Assembly: GCF_000002075.1 (NCBI RefSeq)
Contig: NW_004797721.1
Span: 188,659 to 252,658 of the forward strand
Reading direction: 5' to 3'
Source: Aplysia californica
Lineage: Eukaryota > Mollusca > Gastropoda > Aplysiida > Aplysiidae
Length of the DNA: 64,000 nt
Part shown: in pieces, positions 1-14,000 of the stretch
Layout: every line of letters begins with the position of its first letter
How positions within the stretch are numbered: position 1 is the first letter of the stretch
The notes under the pieces: generated by a model
Told to the model about the DNA's origin: nothing
The model's input: only the letters and a program-made list of their open reading frames with translations
Database searches by the model: none
Made by a program: the position numbers and the translations under genes

Positions 1-3
1 TGT

Positions 4-80
<77 letters not shown>
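1..80. repeat. (GA)n microsatellite
   Basis: About 37 near-perfect GA units open the window and continue to the edge of the hAT coding remnant. Confidence 0.97.
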
Positions 81-82
<2 letters not shown>

Positions 83-84
83 AT

Positions 85-1550
85 ACACAATTAGAGAAAC
101 ACTTATCAAGCTTTACACAATAAAGATGGCACAGCTGATGTTAGGTGTCAAGAGGCTATTGCACACAGGTCTTCAAACATTGAGGAACAGGTTGTAGAGA
201 AGATCAAAGCTTCCCCTGTGTTCTCGTTCCAGCTTGACGAATTAGTTGATGTCGCATCGTGCTCACAGTTACTGGTCTTTGTGAGATACGTGAGATACGT
301 GTTGGAAAAAGATGTGAAAGTAGAATTTTTATTTTGCACTCCACTGGTCACTTCAACAACAGCTGATGATGTCATGAACAAGGTATCCTCATCTTTTGAA
401 AAGGAGGATCTTTAGCGTAAGAATGTGTGGGGCATTTGTACTGATGGTGCCCCAGCCATGATGGGATCTAAGTCGGGCTTTCAGGCAAAAGGGACGGACA
501 AAGCACCACACGCAAAAGGCATTCACTGCATGATACATAGATATGTACTAGCTTGCAAGACTCTCAATCCCACTTTGAAGGAAACATTTGTATCGACTGT
601 TAAGATTGTCAACTACATGAAACGCAGCCCCCTAAATACACGACTGTTCAAGGAACTCTGTTCTGACATGAGTGCAGATCATGAAACACTGCTTTTCTAC
701 ACTCAATCTTCGATGATTATCGAAAGGAAACTTTGTATGTCGGGTCTTCGAGCTGAGAGAGGAGATCAAGTTCTTCCTGGAAGTGCAAGGAAAAGATGAG
801 GTCAGTATGCACTTCTCAAATGATTTGTGGATCCAATGATTTGCCTATAGATCTATGTCTGATGTGTTTGACTACCTCAACAAATTCAACTTGAAACTTC
901 AATGTCAGCAGACACACTTTCTACAGTTTAAATACATTCTGAGTGGCTTTCTTTCAAAAGTTCAGAATTGGCACCGGAAAGTTACAAAGGGAAACATTGC
1001 TATGTTTACCGACCTTTCACAGCTGTCAAATTCAGAGGAGACCTTGTCTGCTGATCTTCAAGTTGATATACCTGCACATTCGAAATCAGTTGGAGATGAG
1101 TTCAAGAACTATTTTCCTGACCTTGACTGTGGTGAAGAAGCTTCTGTGAGAAACCCTTTCACTCATTGCAGATGGCATTCAAGACGAGCTTTCGGAATCA
1201 AGACATGATTCGTCAGCCCGCGACTCGTTTCTTGAGAAATCTCTTGCACAATTTTGGTGTTCACTCAAGGAATTATAACCTTGGGTCAGCAAAACATTTT
1301 GAGTCATTGTCCCATTTGCCTCTACTTACCTTTGCGAAAGTGGATTTTTCAACCCTTGTCCAACTCTAGACAAAAGCAAGGAACAAGCTGGATGTTGCTG
1401 ATGATATATGCGCCTTGCTTTATCCAACACTTCCGTGAGAATTTCAAGACTTGTCGCCGAACTACAGGCACAGCCTGCTCACTAGTTTTTTTCCCCTTTA
1501 AATCAGTGTGCGTGTGTAAGTGTGTCTGTGTGTGTGCGTGCGTGCGTGCA

Positions 1551-1594
<44 letters not shown>

Positions 1595-1872
1595 TGTGTG
1601 TGTGTGTTTTCTCCTTTTTCTCGATTTGTATTTGCTTGAAAGAAATGTGAATGATTTGAAACATGAAAGGTACAGTTATTGCTCTGTATTAACTACGTAA
1701 CGTAGGCCTTATTAATTGTCTCCTGCTGGATTGTACGCATTTCGGGGGGGGGGGGGGGGGGGATTAAAAGGGTGGATTTATTACGTTATTTGGAGGTTGG
1801 GGCATGAGGGGTCGTTTCACTGGCCAAACAATCAAAAGGGGGTCGTGTATTGAAAAAGGTTGAGAACCACTG
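85..1872 (+). mobile_element. hAT DNA transposon fossil, ZBED5/FAM200-like, 3' terminus present
   Basis: Three reading frames together resemble hAT transposases of the ZBED5/SCAND3 group: KASPVFSFQLDELVDVASCS, ICTDGAPAMMGSKSGF, HCMIHRYVLACKTLNP, VKIVNYMKRSPLNTRLF, FPDLDCGEEASVRNPF. The right end matches the usual hAT terminal repeat: read on the minus strand it begins CAGTGGTTCTCAACCTTTTT (1853-1872). The frame is interrupted by stops and shifts (after position 412, near 740-800, near 1160-1210), and a GT/GC microsatellite and a G run lie in the 3' part. The left end is masked by the GA repeat or off the window, so no target duplication could be checked. It lies in the HERC-like gene's intron after exon 24. 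Confidence 0.85.
1506..1608. repeat. (GT)n/(GTGC)n microsatellite
   Basis: GT and GTGC units inside the hAT remnant. The open frame across it is an artefact of the repeat. Confidence 0.95.
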
Positions 1873-1942
1873 ATCTAAATCTTAGCATACCATACACCAA
1901 TATATGAATGTTATTTTCACTTTTTTTTAAAACAACACTTAC

Positions 1943-2025
1943 TTATTGTTTTGATTGACAGAGACATTTTTCCCATCCTCACAGAGTTCCACTGACTTTT
2001 GCTCACCAAACTGCTCTGTCATCAC
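1943..2025 (-). CDS. HERC4: HERC-like exon 24 (last exon in window)
   Basis: Acceptor TATCTTCAG, donor AACAATAA|GTAAGT. Encodes VMTEQFGEQKSVELCEDGKN then VSVNQNNK, matching ITVENFGATEVKELVLNGADTAVNKQN. The next exon (family sequence RQEFVDAY) should lie left of the window, beyond the hAT element at 85-1872. Confidence 0.9.
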
Positions 2026-5000
2026 CTGAAGATAAAAAATGAGAGACAAAAATGTTAATCTTCACAATCTCTAATCTTGTGTTATGAAAGGTGGCAAATA
2101 TTGAGCCAACTTATCATAAAACTAAACCCAGAGGCAGAGTGAATATGTTTATCTTTTACCAACAGCTGGAGAAAAAAGACACTTCTGAATAAACATAAAG
2201 ACTCTCACCTCAAAGTACAAGGAGAAGACATCTTCAAACTCATCCCCATCAAAGTCCAGCAGATCTTGTAAACCCCTGTTCAAAAATAGTACACTATGAG
2301 TATGCAAAAGCAAATGGTTAAGGAGCAAAATATACATGTTTTCAAACTTAATATCAAAGGTAAAAAACATTGACGGTACAACTCTGGCCAGTACACAAGA
2401 GTGACATTTCCACTGAAGAACTGTGGCTAATGATTGCAGTTCTAAAGAAATTCACCTAAACTGTACTTTTCACAGGACCTCATCTTATACTAGGAGCAGG
2501 TAAATGAGCAGTCATTTGACAACATTCAGTTTTGTTCACTAGAAATAAAAACCTCTCATTCACTCCATCATCACATTTTTGCACCTTCATGCTCCATGTG
2601 TAAACTCACCAGCTCAGACTCAATTGCAATCACTGAGCACCTACACTCAAAATGGCAAATAAAAATCTGACAAAGTACTACACACTTTTTGTAAAATGTA
2701 ACAGAAGTGTTATTGACTTGAAAGATTTACTGATTACTTTTTGCTAACAGCACAAAGCTCAGAACTTACTTTCCAACATCTGGACTAAGCTCTTTCAAGT
2801 CATCGGCAGTAATTGGCCTGCAAAGAAAGACATAGCGCTAGAAAAAAAATATGAGGAAACAAAAGATTAATAAAAGACAACTATTTCCAAAACAACTTAT
2901 ACTCTAGCATAATTCACTTGGTAAGTATCGAAGCATCTAGACATATCAACTTCACCAATTCCTGAGACAAGTGACACAAAAAAAATTTACGAGGGATGGA
3001 TATGCCCTTGAAAAAGTCAGTATCAAAATATGTTTTGCACACCCATAAGTGTCACTCAGGATCACAGAAATTATTATAGACAGGTGGCTGCTGTGAGCAG
3101 TTTGAGTTATGGTCACTTAGTGAAAATGAATTCTACCGTGGTATACATGAACCATCAACTTCAATACATCAGCTAAAATAAATGACTGGCCACCAGTAAA
3201 ACATTTCATTTCCATCAAAACTGTTGTCACTATCATAAAAGATTTTTTTAAAAACAGCTGCCAACCTGGAATAGTTGTCATCACTAAATAAAACAACACA
3301 AGGGAAAAGAAACAAAAATATTTTAAAAACACACCCCAAAAAAAAACCCCTAACCCAGACAACCAATGGTCACTACTGTAAAACAGACAACACACCTGTC
3401 ATATGACTGTTCGATGTTTGCTGACGACGGCAAAAGTGTGTAATTTACTGGTTGTCGTATAAAGTGTATGCTATGGCAGTGTTCTCATTTCACTGGACAC
3501 TCGCATGTCATTGGGGCAACTGCTGCACTAAGCCCCACATCCCCACGTTTAAAAGGTAGTGCCTAGCCAGACGATCAGCTCAGCTGAATCTCTGCATTGA
3601 CTGAACATACACACTCTGTCTCAGGACGGGTAGGCAGAAATTTTTGTAGCAAGTGACTGCTAGGAGCAGGTTTTGAGGTTAACTTGTCGCAAAAATGGCT
3701 TACCATGGCTACATTGGACAGGAATCACTATGGACCGGTATAGGAAAAACACAAGGGTGCCATGGAACCGTGGCCGTTAGTAAAAGGTAACTGCTATGGA
3801 AAAGTGACCGCTAAAGCAAGTTCAACTGTATCAAAAAAATCACAAAAGGTATATAAATTGAACCGCATAGAAACAGAAAACAGAGGAGGTGGGGGAGGGT
3901 TTAAACATGTGTTAGGGAGAAATGTGCTGACTTTTTTAGTAATTTCTTGTAGAGCGCCAGCGGAAAGTGCAAATCAATGATGGTGAAGTTGTAGATGGCC
4001 AGGCCACACAGAATGCCAATCATACGGAACATGTTGGCCTCTTCAAACGTCTGAAAAGGAGAAGAGTCAGGGGAACTTTTTCAGAGGCCTGAAAACATGA
4101 ACTTAGAAATGTTATAAATTTTGGGCTCTTTTAATATTTTATATGAGTTGAAAACCTGACTAGACACACATGCTTGGACAATATAATGAACACAGTAAAT
4201 GCTTTAACCTTATTTGTTCAAATTTCAAAGCGCAGTCAATGAGCTATGAATCAAATAATGCTCTGTAAAATGTGCTTCACATAATTTATTCAAACTATAT
4301 CAGCTATGATATAACAGGCCAAAAAAATAAATAAATAAGTAACCAGCTATGACTTTTGTCATGGTCAGAAACAATCTCAAAAATAAGTAAAAACATAACT
4401 AATTGAAATGACAAACAACAAGTCAAGAATAATATAATGCTCAGAAATTAAATTTTTTTTAACGAATCATACAGTCACTGAAAGAGAAAAAGAAAAAACT
4501 TATAGCAAGTGACATAGTCCCAAGTCCCCTCCAGTTACCAACAAAAGTGACACCAACGCTAATACACAGTAGAATGTCATGATATGACTAAAATAAAAAG
4601 TACAATAATATGTTCCAATTCTACTTCAGTGTTCTTACGAAGAATGAATTTGATCTTCGAACTACTATTCTGATCCTTACCAACAATAAAACCTCCTATG
4701 AGAATTCATTTTTGCAAGGAAAGAATTGAAACATCATACAAAAAGAAAAGCAAAATTCCTTTACAAAGCCTTCTCGTTAAAAAGTTTTGAGTCTTTTTTC
4801 AAAACAGAAAGTGTGTCATGTACTGTGCTCTTTAACCAAATTTTAACTTTTTACTACATGATATACAGATTTATATAATGATGGACTCATTTTTATTTTG
4901 ATATCCACATGTACTTTGCAATACTCACAGATGGATTGAACCATTGTAAATAGGAATCCTCATCCACATTGAACATGCCGTACTTTGGATCCATCACTTC

Positions 5001-8000
5001 TCGAAGGAGGAGCATGAAGAATTCCTTAAAGAAGACCACCAAAACACAAAATAAGCCAAATGTATCTTGAAAAAGACTTAACTCTTTGAATCCTGAGTTT
5101 TTTTCCACCAGTTCCCGGAGTTTTTTCTACAGTCACTTCAACCTGGTGCACTATGTCTCATTATAATCCAAAAAGCTTGCCTCCAACTTCTAAAAGGCGG
5201 AAACAAAGGCTTAGTGATTACTAAAAAACTTAGTGTCGGAATAGTTCCAAAAAACAAGCAAAAACTAGCACTAAATAAAACGAAACAGTTATCACTAGTA
5301 CTGGACGCTCCCAGCGTCCGATGGGGAACAAGGTTATTACCACCGGACGCTCCTAGAGTTAATGAGACATCAATCTTTAGAGATACAAAACAAATGTCAG
5401 TGACATTTTTTACCACTAGAAGAAAAGGAATCAACTGAGGTCTTCCTATCTTCTTGTAAACAACAATGATACCTGTCAATAAAACAAAATAAGAAGAGTT
5501 CGCTTTTGTTCTTATCTCAAAGCCCTTCATCTTGATTAAAGCATTCATGTCAAACAAATGTAACGGATTAGTGTAGACAATGTTTTCATCAGATTTTTCC
5601 TATAATTGTACTGAGTTTAACATATACAACACTGTTGCCCTGAAATTCTCATTCTAAAGCCACAACTCATGAGCTAAAAGCTCCAATCAGCAGTTATTTC
5701 AGCCGTCTGTCTAACACACTACTGCTTTGAAATTTCGATGCTATAGCACTACATGTTTACAAACTGATCACTACTTAAAAAGGCAGCATTTCTGAATAGT
5801 AGCAAAACCCCTGAACTCACACATAAGGCTGTCCCCAGAGAAAGTTACGTTTGGAAATAGCAAAAGTAGAAAAAAAGTTGCAAGAAAAATTAGCCAAAGT
5901 TGCAAGAAAAGTTGTAAGACGTGAAAACTAAACAAATGTCATGGAATACATTGTTGGTACGCTCATTGCAATCAAAGTAATCAATATAAGTTTTGTTCGA
6001 TCAAAATCAAAAGTAAATGTGAATGTCTGCAAAAAAAACTGGACTGTGTCCCATGACACATGTGTCAGGTTCTTAAACTCTCGCTGACGTTGGGCAGGTG
6101 AGACCAGCATGGTGTGCTTAGGGGTTTTCTTGATGAATCAATCCATGTCTACATCTACCCTCCTAGCCTAGATTTAAAGTCTTTCACAAATACTAGATCT
6201 ACCTACCTGGTCCTAAAGAACCAAATGGCAGGTAAGTAATCAAACTATTGTGTTACGAATTACTGCAGATCAAGATCTAGCTAGAAGATGATGATTCAGT
6301 CCAAGTGAATGCCTCTCTCTCTCTCTCTCAACAATCCCCTTCTTAAACGTGTAAACAGGACTACAAAAAAATAATGCAACAGATTCCTCCTATCAAACGT
6401 TGTATAGCAGCCGTCTCTGCACCCACACACCACGCAAGGACAGTAACGGAAAGTGGAGCAAAAAAATCCATATCGCATGCGCTATTTTTTAACATTGTCC
6501 ATTGATAAGCAGACCACACTCTTCCCCTTGAACAAGCACAAACTAGATGAACATATGCAATTTCGTTTTCTCAGAACTGGCACACACGTGCTTCCGTGTT
6601 CTCAAAACAAGCCACAATGGATGACGAGAGGTTGATTTCCTTAGTTAAAGAACGACCTGTTTTGTTTGACAAAGTGCATCCCAAATATTCTTCGCCTAAT
6701 CATTCCCATTGCTCAAAAATAAGATAAATCCAAAATCCGCAGAGCTTTAGATATAGTTTTCTCTTGTACTACATCACAAAAATATTTTTTGCTTGCTATT
6801 AAGCGCCATCGTATTGGCTTACTGTGACAGATTTTTTACGGACCCTGTGGGTTTACAATTACGCACAGAAACAGACAGATTCTGACGAAACTTTTTCCAA
6901 TGCAAAATGTTCGTGGTCCGGGCAGGTACCCTTAGGAAACAAAAAAGTGGTATTTCTGGTATGAATTGTCCTTCTTGGCGTCATTATTTTTATTTCGATT
7001 ATTAACATAATTTTACTATTATTTTCCCAACTTTTGCAGAAAATTGGCTAAAGTTCACGAACTCACGAAAATTGGCAAAAGTTGCGTGCGTAAGTTGCAG
7101 GTTGCTAATGCGAATTCCTCTGAGGACAGATTAGGACTTACCTTTCGCACTCCACCTTCATCCACAGCTTCCTCTCCTTTAAACACCACCTGAGAATAGA
7201 ATAAAAGAGAAAAACAAAGATTTAAAAGCCTTTCCATTTAGCTAAAGGACTAAAATCAACACAACCTAAACAGCAGAGAAGGGACTGTAAAATTAGAAAA
7301 GTCAAAATGCTGTGGGGTTACGAGGTTCATTTTTGACAAAAAGTGGTTTTTGTTCAACAGACTTGCATTAAAGAGAGCTAAACAGACGACAAAATAGACC
7401 AAACCTGGGGGAAAGTTGTGCTGTACAAGAGCCTAGGCAAGAAAAAAAATGTCAACTTAAAGAGGAACATAGTCATGTATTTCTTATTTTGAACACAGCA
7501 GACAACAAGACACAAATACAAGTACAAAACAGAATCAATATTGAGAAGTTTCTTGAGATAAGAATTGGGTTTGTTCCGTATTCATGAAAATGAGTCCATC
7601 AGCAATATATATATAAATTACAAAATGACAACTCACCTTGAGGGGTTTCTTGAGGTCGGCACTGAGCTTACTCTGCAGCTGTAGCAGGGTGTCTTGGACC
7701 AGGTTGTTCCGATCCACAAACAGAACCAGGCACGGGTTCACTGGGTCAAACTGAGGTGGAGGCATGCTCATGCCTGTGAACATCTGGAGCAGGTGCTGGG
7801 CGCCCCGAAAGTTCTGTCGCTGAACACTCTCAATGGCGTTCTGAGGGTGGCAGTTTGAGTTAAGGACAGAAAGAAAGTAAACACCATTCTTGTTGTATCC
7901 TTTAGGAAATTGTACTTACAAAGGTGTATAGACCATTGTGGTAACTACCATACATATTATTTGTCTGCTGTTTTCTACTTTCATAGAAAAACATGCTGCA

Positions 8001-11000
8001 GTAGAGGGTAGAGAGCATTTTGTGACTCACGTTGACGCAGATTGACTGGAGTCTGTGGTGTAACAACAGTTAAGCTCTTCACCATTGCAACGAGATGTCA
8101 ATTTGATTCTCGCATGGGGAAGTTTATTTCATCAAGCATCTCCATCTATATGCTGGGATGTTGCATCCCAGTCTGACTTTGTTGGCCTTGACAGGCAGGA
8201 TCAAAGCATTCTGCCATCTAAATTATCTAAATCGTGTCAACAAAGGCGTAAAACATTTGAAATAAAATCTTGAACGACCACAACAGAATGAACAGTCGTA
8301 CACATTCTTTTGTGCCTGGCTGCCCACCAAGAGCAAACACTCACATTGGTTGGTGCCAAGAGTCAGCTCTCGACTCAATTGTAATGGCCAGTTGCCTTGT
8401 CTGATAGGCCCCTTATCGTCTATGCGCTTTTTTCTAAGCCAGTTCTCATTGACAAAGTCCCTGTTACAATGGCCTATAGTCCTACCATAAGACAATGGTC
8501 AGCACTAAAAAAAAGAGTGAACTGTGTGTGAAATACTAGAAAAATGGCCACCACGACTTCATCCACAACATAGTGCAAATACATCCAAAGCATACAAAAC
8601 AACATATTTACTAAGCAAAAACTTTTTTTTTAAACAACAGCCTCCAACAGTTTCAAACTGGTAGCTATCTGGGCTCACAGATAAGCAAACTGGCAAGAAG
8701 AGTCACTCAGTGCTGGCAAAAAAACGAAATAAGATCAACGGATAGTGGGATAGAATAAAAGTAGGGCCTAACACACTCAGAGAATATGTATGCAAAAACG
8801 GTGAAATGGTATGGTTTTAATGCCCCTATCAATACTATTATTATTTAATTTAAGAGGCAGGACCTCCACGTTCAGCGTCCGTCTCCGAAAGGACCGAGCC
8901 AAGTGGGAAGTTCATGTAAAGTGCCTTTCCCAAGGACACAACGCCGGACCGAGCTCAGACTTGAACCCTCGAATCCGCAATCTCACCACCTGAATATGTA
9001 TGCAAAAGCAAAAACAAGTCACATTCAATCATTTACTGATTAAGGACAGACAACTCACCCTCATTTGCAGAGCGGCATCTGTCTGAAGCAGGACACTTTT
9101 GGCCGCTCCATCAAACAGGAAGGGGTAGTTGCAGAAGTAGAGACCCTGAAACATTGAAGCATAAAGCATAAAAAAGTGTAACATACGAAATAGAATAACA
9201 TTAAATTAGAAACAATAATGTGGTTTAAAAAAAAAAAAAATTATGCCAAAATTCAGAGAGCAGAAATAAATAAGCAATAAATATTAAAGCAAAACAATAT
9301 CTCTAATCAAAAATAAAACTGTTGATAGAACATGCAAAAAATATTTTCAAAACAAATTTACTCAAATATAATAGGTCCAATCAGCAGCTAGGCTATGACT
9401 TCTGAAAATGAAAGGTACTGGAAATGAGAAATCAGACTAAGCAGACCATCAAATTGCTTCAAGACAGTTTATCGAGTTTGAATTACACTGAAAAATATCA
9501 ACTGAGTATTGGTCATTTAGTGCTGGGAATAAGCGAGACAAACAGTAGTCAACAGAGGCATAGTAATAATAATAGTTCATCCGTTATGAACCTGGTTCAA
9601 TTGCCCCAAATCAATTATCTGTCTTTCAATGACCAATCAAAAACAAGGATTTGAGGGGGAGGGGGTGGTTCTTATTCTAACACAACAAAATTGTGTTTGA
9701 AAAATTGAGAACAATTTATTTTCCCCTCAGTGTTGACGCACACAACATCAATAGGGCTCCTCTAGCCTTGGAATTGTTGTTCTTTTCACAAATAGAAGAT
9801 GAATGGATTCTACATTGCACTTTGACCAAGGCCACTTCTGACAGATACACAATCACTAATCAGGGAGAGCTTCACAGCTCATGGGACATTTCATTAGTCA
9901 GCTCACTGTTAACCATGCCAGCTTCTGCTGGGCAGATCTTAGCACACACACTGACAAGCCTGACTTTCCTACCAGACCAAATCCTGCATGCCCAAATAGA
10001 GAAAAAGTGTCAACCAAGCTTAACTACAACAAAGGTAGAAAACACTCATTGCAATCTGCAAGAAAAGAAAACTATGACACTCAAGAAATTATGTAAAGCT
10101 AAATCCAGAAAACTCCAGACAGCAAGAGGAATACATCTATTCTTAATTCTCTCAGTGCCAATCACCTATAAATCATTGACATACAGAGTCATGTTTTGTG
10201 TCAAACCATGGTCTATTGACTATAGGGTAATCTATCCTTTATTTCGTTCTTTTTTTTTTTACGGGAACTATTTACATTAACTCTCATTTACACATTTTTG
10301 TTGGAACACAAGAGTCAGTGTTGATTTCTGGGAAGAAATAAGTTCAGACACTGGCCTCCCCCTACCTCATATTCAATATGAAACATACTGGCCTTGCACA
10401 AACTTTTTGACAATGAAAGAGTAAAGCGAACAAGCGATGAAACAGGAAGGAGGAAAATCTATCGATTCTTTTAATCCAAAATAGTTGGAGAAATTGACTT
10501 TCCTATCTACTTATTATAAATTAATGAGCTATAGGCATAATTGCAAAAAAGAAAATGTTACAATTCCTAAAACCTTGACGTGAGCCAAATCACTATAAAG
10601 AAAATACATCTTGAATTTGTAAGCTGCAGAAACATCAGAGCCTACACTTATTAAATATTATGTGACTGCAACAAAGCATTTTTATTACTGCACTGTACAT
10701 CCAACATCTAGGAATTTCTTCTGAACAAGAATGCCTCAACTCAGAGATACTGGAGGGGAACATTTCACTAGGAAATTATGACCTTCAGAGAAAGGAAAAC
10801 TATAAGAATGTTGATGAGGCCACAACTGCCCACTGCTTGGGAACATTTGGAGAGAGAGAACATACCTTTAAAGCAGAAGCAACTTTGAACAAATATACTT
10901 TAAAAAATCAAATTCTACACACTTAAATGTGAATAAGCTGACACTTATGTCATTGTGGAAAAGAGTAATGTGCAATAAGTTTTACTTTAAAAATAACAAC

Positions 11001-14000
11001 TCTTTGAAAAAAAAAAGTTCCAAAGATTGTGTTAATTCAAGATGAATGGATCCATCTTCCTCTAGAACAAAAATGGGGGGAAAAGGGAAGAGTTCATGGC
11101 CTCGGATAGTGCAGTGTATTTAGAGTTAGTAATGAACAAATATGCCAAGTGTAAAAATAGCGTGCCGAAAACAAACGACAAAAAAAGTGCAAACCAAACA
11201 TTGCGAGCTCAATCAAAGCCTCCTTGTGATTTAGTCGCACACACCTGGACAGCAAAACCCCCCACCTGAGTGCGACGGTGCGTGTGCTGCACCCAGCTGA
11301 TGTAGTCCTCTCTGATGTTCACTCGCTCTTTCAACTCGGGCACATAGAACTTGTGGTACGGGATGATCTGGTGATTTTCTTCATTGACCTGAACAGAGAG
11401 GGACAAATCAGATTGATAATATTTCATGCAATTTGAATAGAGTGTAAAAGGAGCCCATAAAAATTTTAAATGTCATTTAATGTTGGGAAAAAGCAAAATA
11501 TGGCTGACAAAGCAACAAAAAGATAGCAAAGAAGTAGGACTTATAGATGGTTCATTTCTGTCTGTCCTCGTTGAAAAAAATTCTAACTCATTTAATAATT
11601 TGCCAACGCACATAAAACTGTGCATGGTGTCAGGTAGGCCAGTGACTAAACAAAAACAAATTTTTTTAAAATCTCGATCTAGTAATAAAAAAGTTTCTTT
11701 ATTTGAGCCCTATATTAAAAACCGCCCTTTAGGTGCATACACTGGATCACTAAATTACATAATTTACAATAACCTGGCAAAAAAATTGCTAGTTTTAGAG
11801 ACAGCAACACTACTCTGCCCCACACATTTCAGTGTAAGCTTGTAGATTTTTTTTCCCCAAGACTGTCTCAACATTTCCACATGAGTCTTGAAAATAATCA
11901 CCCATCTGTTGGACTGTTTCATACGCATGTGTGATAAAAAAGGGTAAACTTAATGTTTTAGGTGTATGCTATTATTATTTTTTTGGACCTGCTTTAAGTT
12001 AACATCAAAGAAAATTATTACGTCAAAACATAATTTAAGCTATATATGCCTATTATAGAATATATGGATAATATAAATTCATTACAGCTCTCTAAAAAAA
12101 ACTGTTCATAAGATGAAATAAATAGAACAGAAAACAAAAACAATAAACTTTCAGAAGACAAAAACATACAAACAAGTATTTACAACACAACAACTTACTG
12201 CATACAGCTTCTGCAACATTTCCATGCATGAAAACAGCCCACTTTGCCTCCTGCTAACCTGTGAGGATTGAGAATTCTGCTATTACAGCTAGAGTTTATG
12301 TATATCTATGCACTTACCAAATAAATCTGATGTGCACCGTAAATCCTTCATAGACAAAGGCCGTCCCAGAATTAACAGGAAAATGGTCATATTTAACCCC
12401 TTGACTGCTAACCATAAGTCCACCGCGTGTGCTATGGAAATTTCCACAGCGGCAGTGTATGACACTGTCTGCTTTTTGAATGGCAATAGCTCGCTTACTA
12501 TAAGGACTAGATATAGCAAATACATCAAATAAAAGAGAAATGAACATACAATCCTTTGGTGTTACTCATTTTTAGGTATAAGTATTCTTTAGAAGAATTT
12601 GACAGGTGAAAGTGAGATTTTTTAAAATTCCATCTCTGTATTCGAGATCCCTGTCATCTTGGAAATTAGATTTATGACACAAACTTTCTTCATTCAGATG
12701 AATTGAAATCTTTGTGATCACTGTCTGCATCTCGCTAAATATCTGCAATAACCTGATCCGTAGACCTAGTCAGCCTTTGCGAAGCCATCGTGGCGAATGT
12801 AGACTGCACGCAAAACCTCAGACTGACTTCGTCATTTGCATAAAACACACTACACACCATGTCTCTTTGTTTTAGTTACTAGGGCCTAAATTCGAATCCC
12901 AGGACTATTAGCCTAAAAATAGGCAGGATCGCATCAGCAAGTGGACAGAGAATACAGGGATGGATGTAACTCTTGTGATTCAAAACTGTGTAGAAGCGAA
13001 GATTGCGTGAAACAGTGTTTTTTTCAGGCGCACCAGGTACACCCACAGCGCACACGGGAGTGAATTAAGGTAAGCCCACAGAACAGGCAATAACTAATAC
13101 TTTTTTAACACTCTATCACGAGTTTTTAGTAGCCTAGTTCAAAGAAATTCTCATCTGGGAGCAGCACTAAAATGAACAAAATGAATGCAATCCTTTTACT
13201 ACACCACAACAAAAATGACAGTCAGTATACTGTAATTTGGTTTCTTCACACAATTGGGAAAAAACCCACTGAAATTCAGGCAGAAATAAAAAATACTTTC
13301 AGCGAAAATTTTCTAAGAACATAAAAAGTCTACCAAGGGCACCATTTATTTAAAAGAGGGGAATACAAATTTACAGGAAGAGCAAGTAAGAGGCTGTCAT
13401 CTGTCTGCTAACAGAGCAAAAATGCTGAATGCATTGAAAAACTCATTTGTGATGATAGGAGGTTCAGAATTGCTGATGCCCTAAAACTTTCTAATGAGCT
13501 GGGATACAGATAATTGTCAACTCAGTGGGTTCCAAAACACTTGGCAGATGACCAAAAGGCACAGCACATCAATGTCTTCAGGAGCATTGTTGGAACGATG
13601 CTGGCAAAAAGCACATGACAACACGGGGCCTGGGCTGGCTGGTGACTTCCAAGAGCTTAATGAAGTTTTGGATCACAGTCCTGATCTTGTCCCTTCAGAC
13701 TTCCATTTGTTTGGACCAGCTCAACAATGTCTATCTGAGAAGAAACTCACTGATGACACAAACCTAGTACAGTAGTCTCCGCCTAAGATCCCGGTGTTCG
13801 GGAGCAAGGAAATGCGGGATCTTAGGCGAACCAGGATCTTAACCGACGAATCCATGGAAGAATCTATGGTGACCCATGCTAAGGCTCACAATCGGTAAAA
13901 TGGTCTCCCTCCACTCTAAAATGAACTGACGTGACCGCTTGGTGGGTTTATTCACAGTGCATAGTGGGATGAGGCATGCTATTTTCACTTAAAATCCTAT

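Noticed and set aside
9693-10280. 195-codon open frame on the plus strand
   Set aside because: No recognisable domain, AT-rich, lies in a HERC-like intron and has no repeat partner in the window; judged incidental.
12390-12540. TTAACCCCTTGACTGC as a piggyBac-type end
   Set aside because: No paired inverted end next to a second TTAA could be found.
12885-12910. AATTCGAATCCC resembling a tRNA B box
   Set aside because: No A box at the right distance and no SINE alignment in the window.
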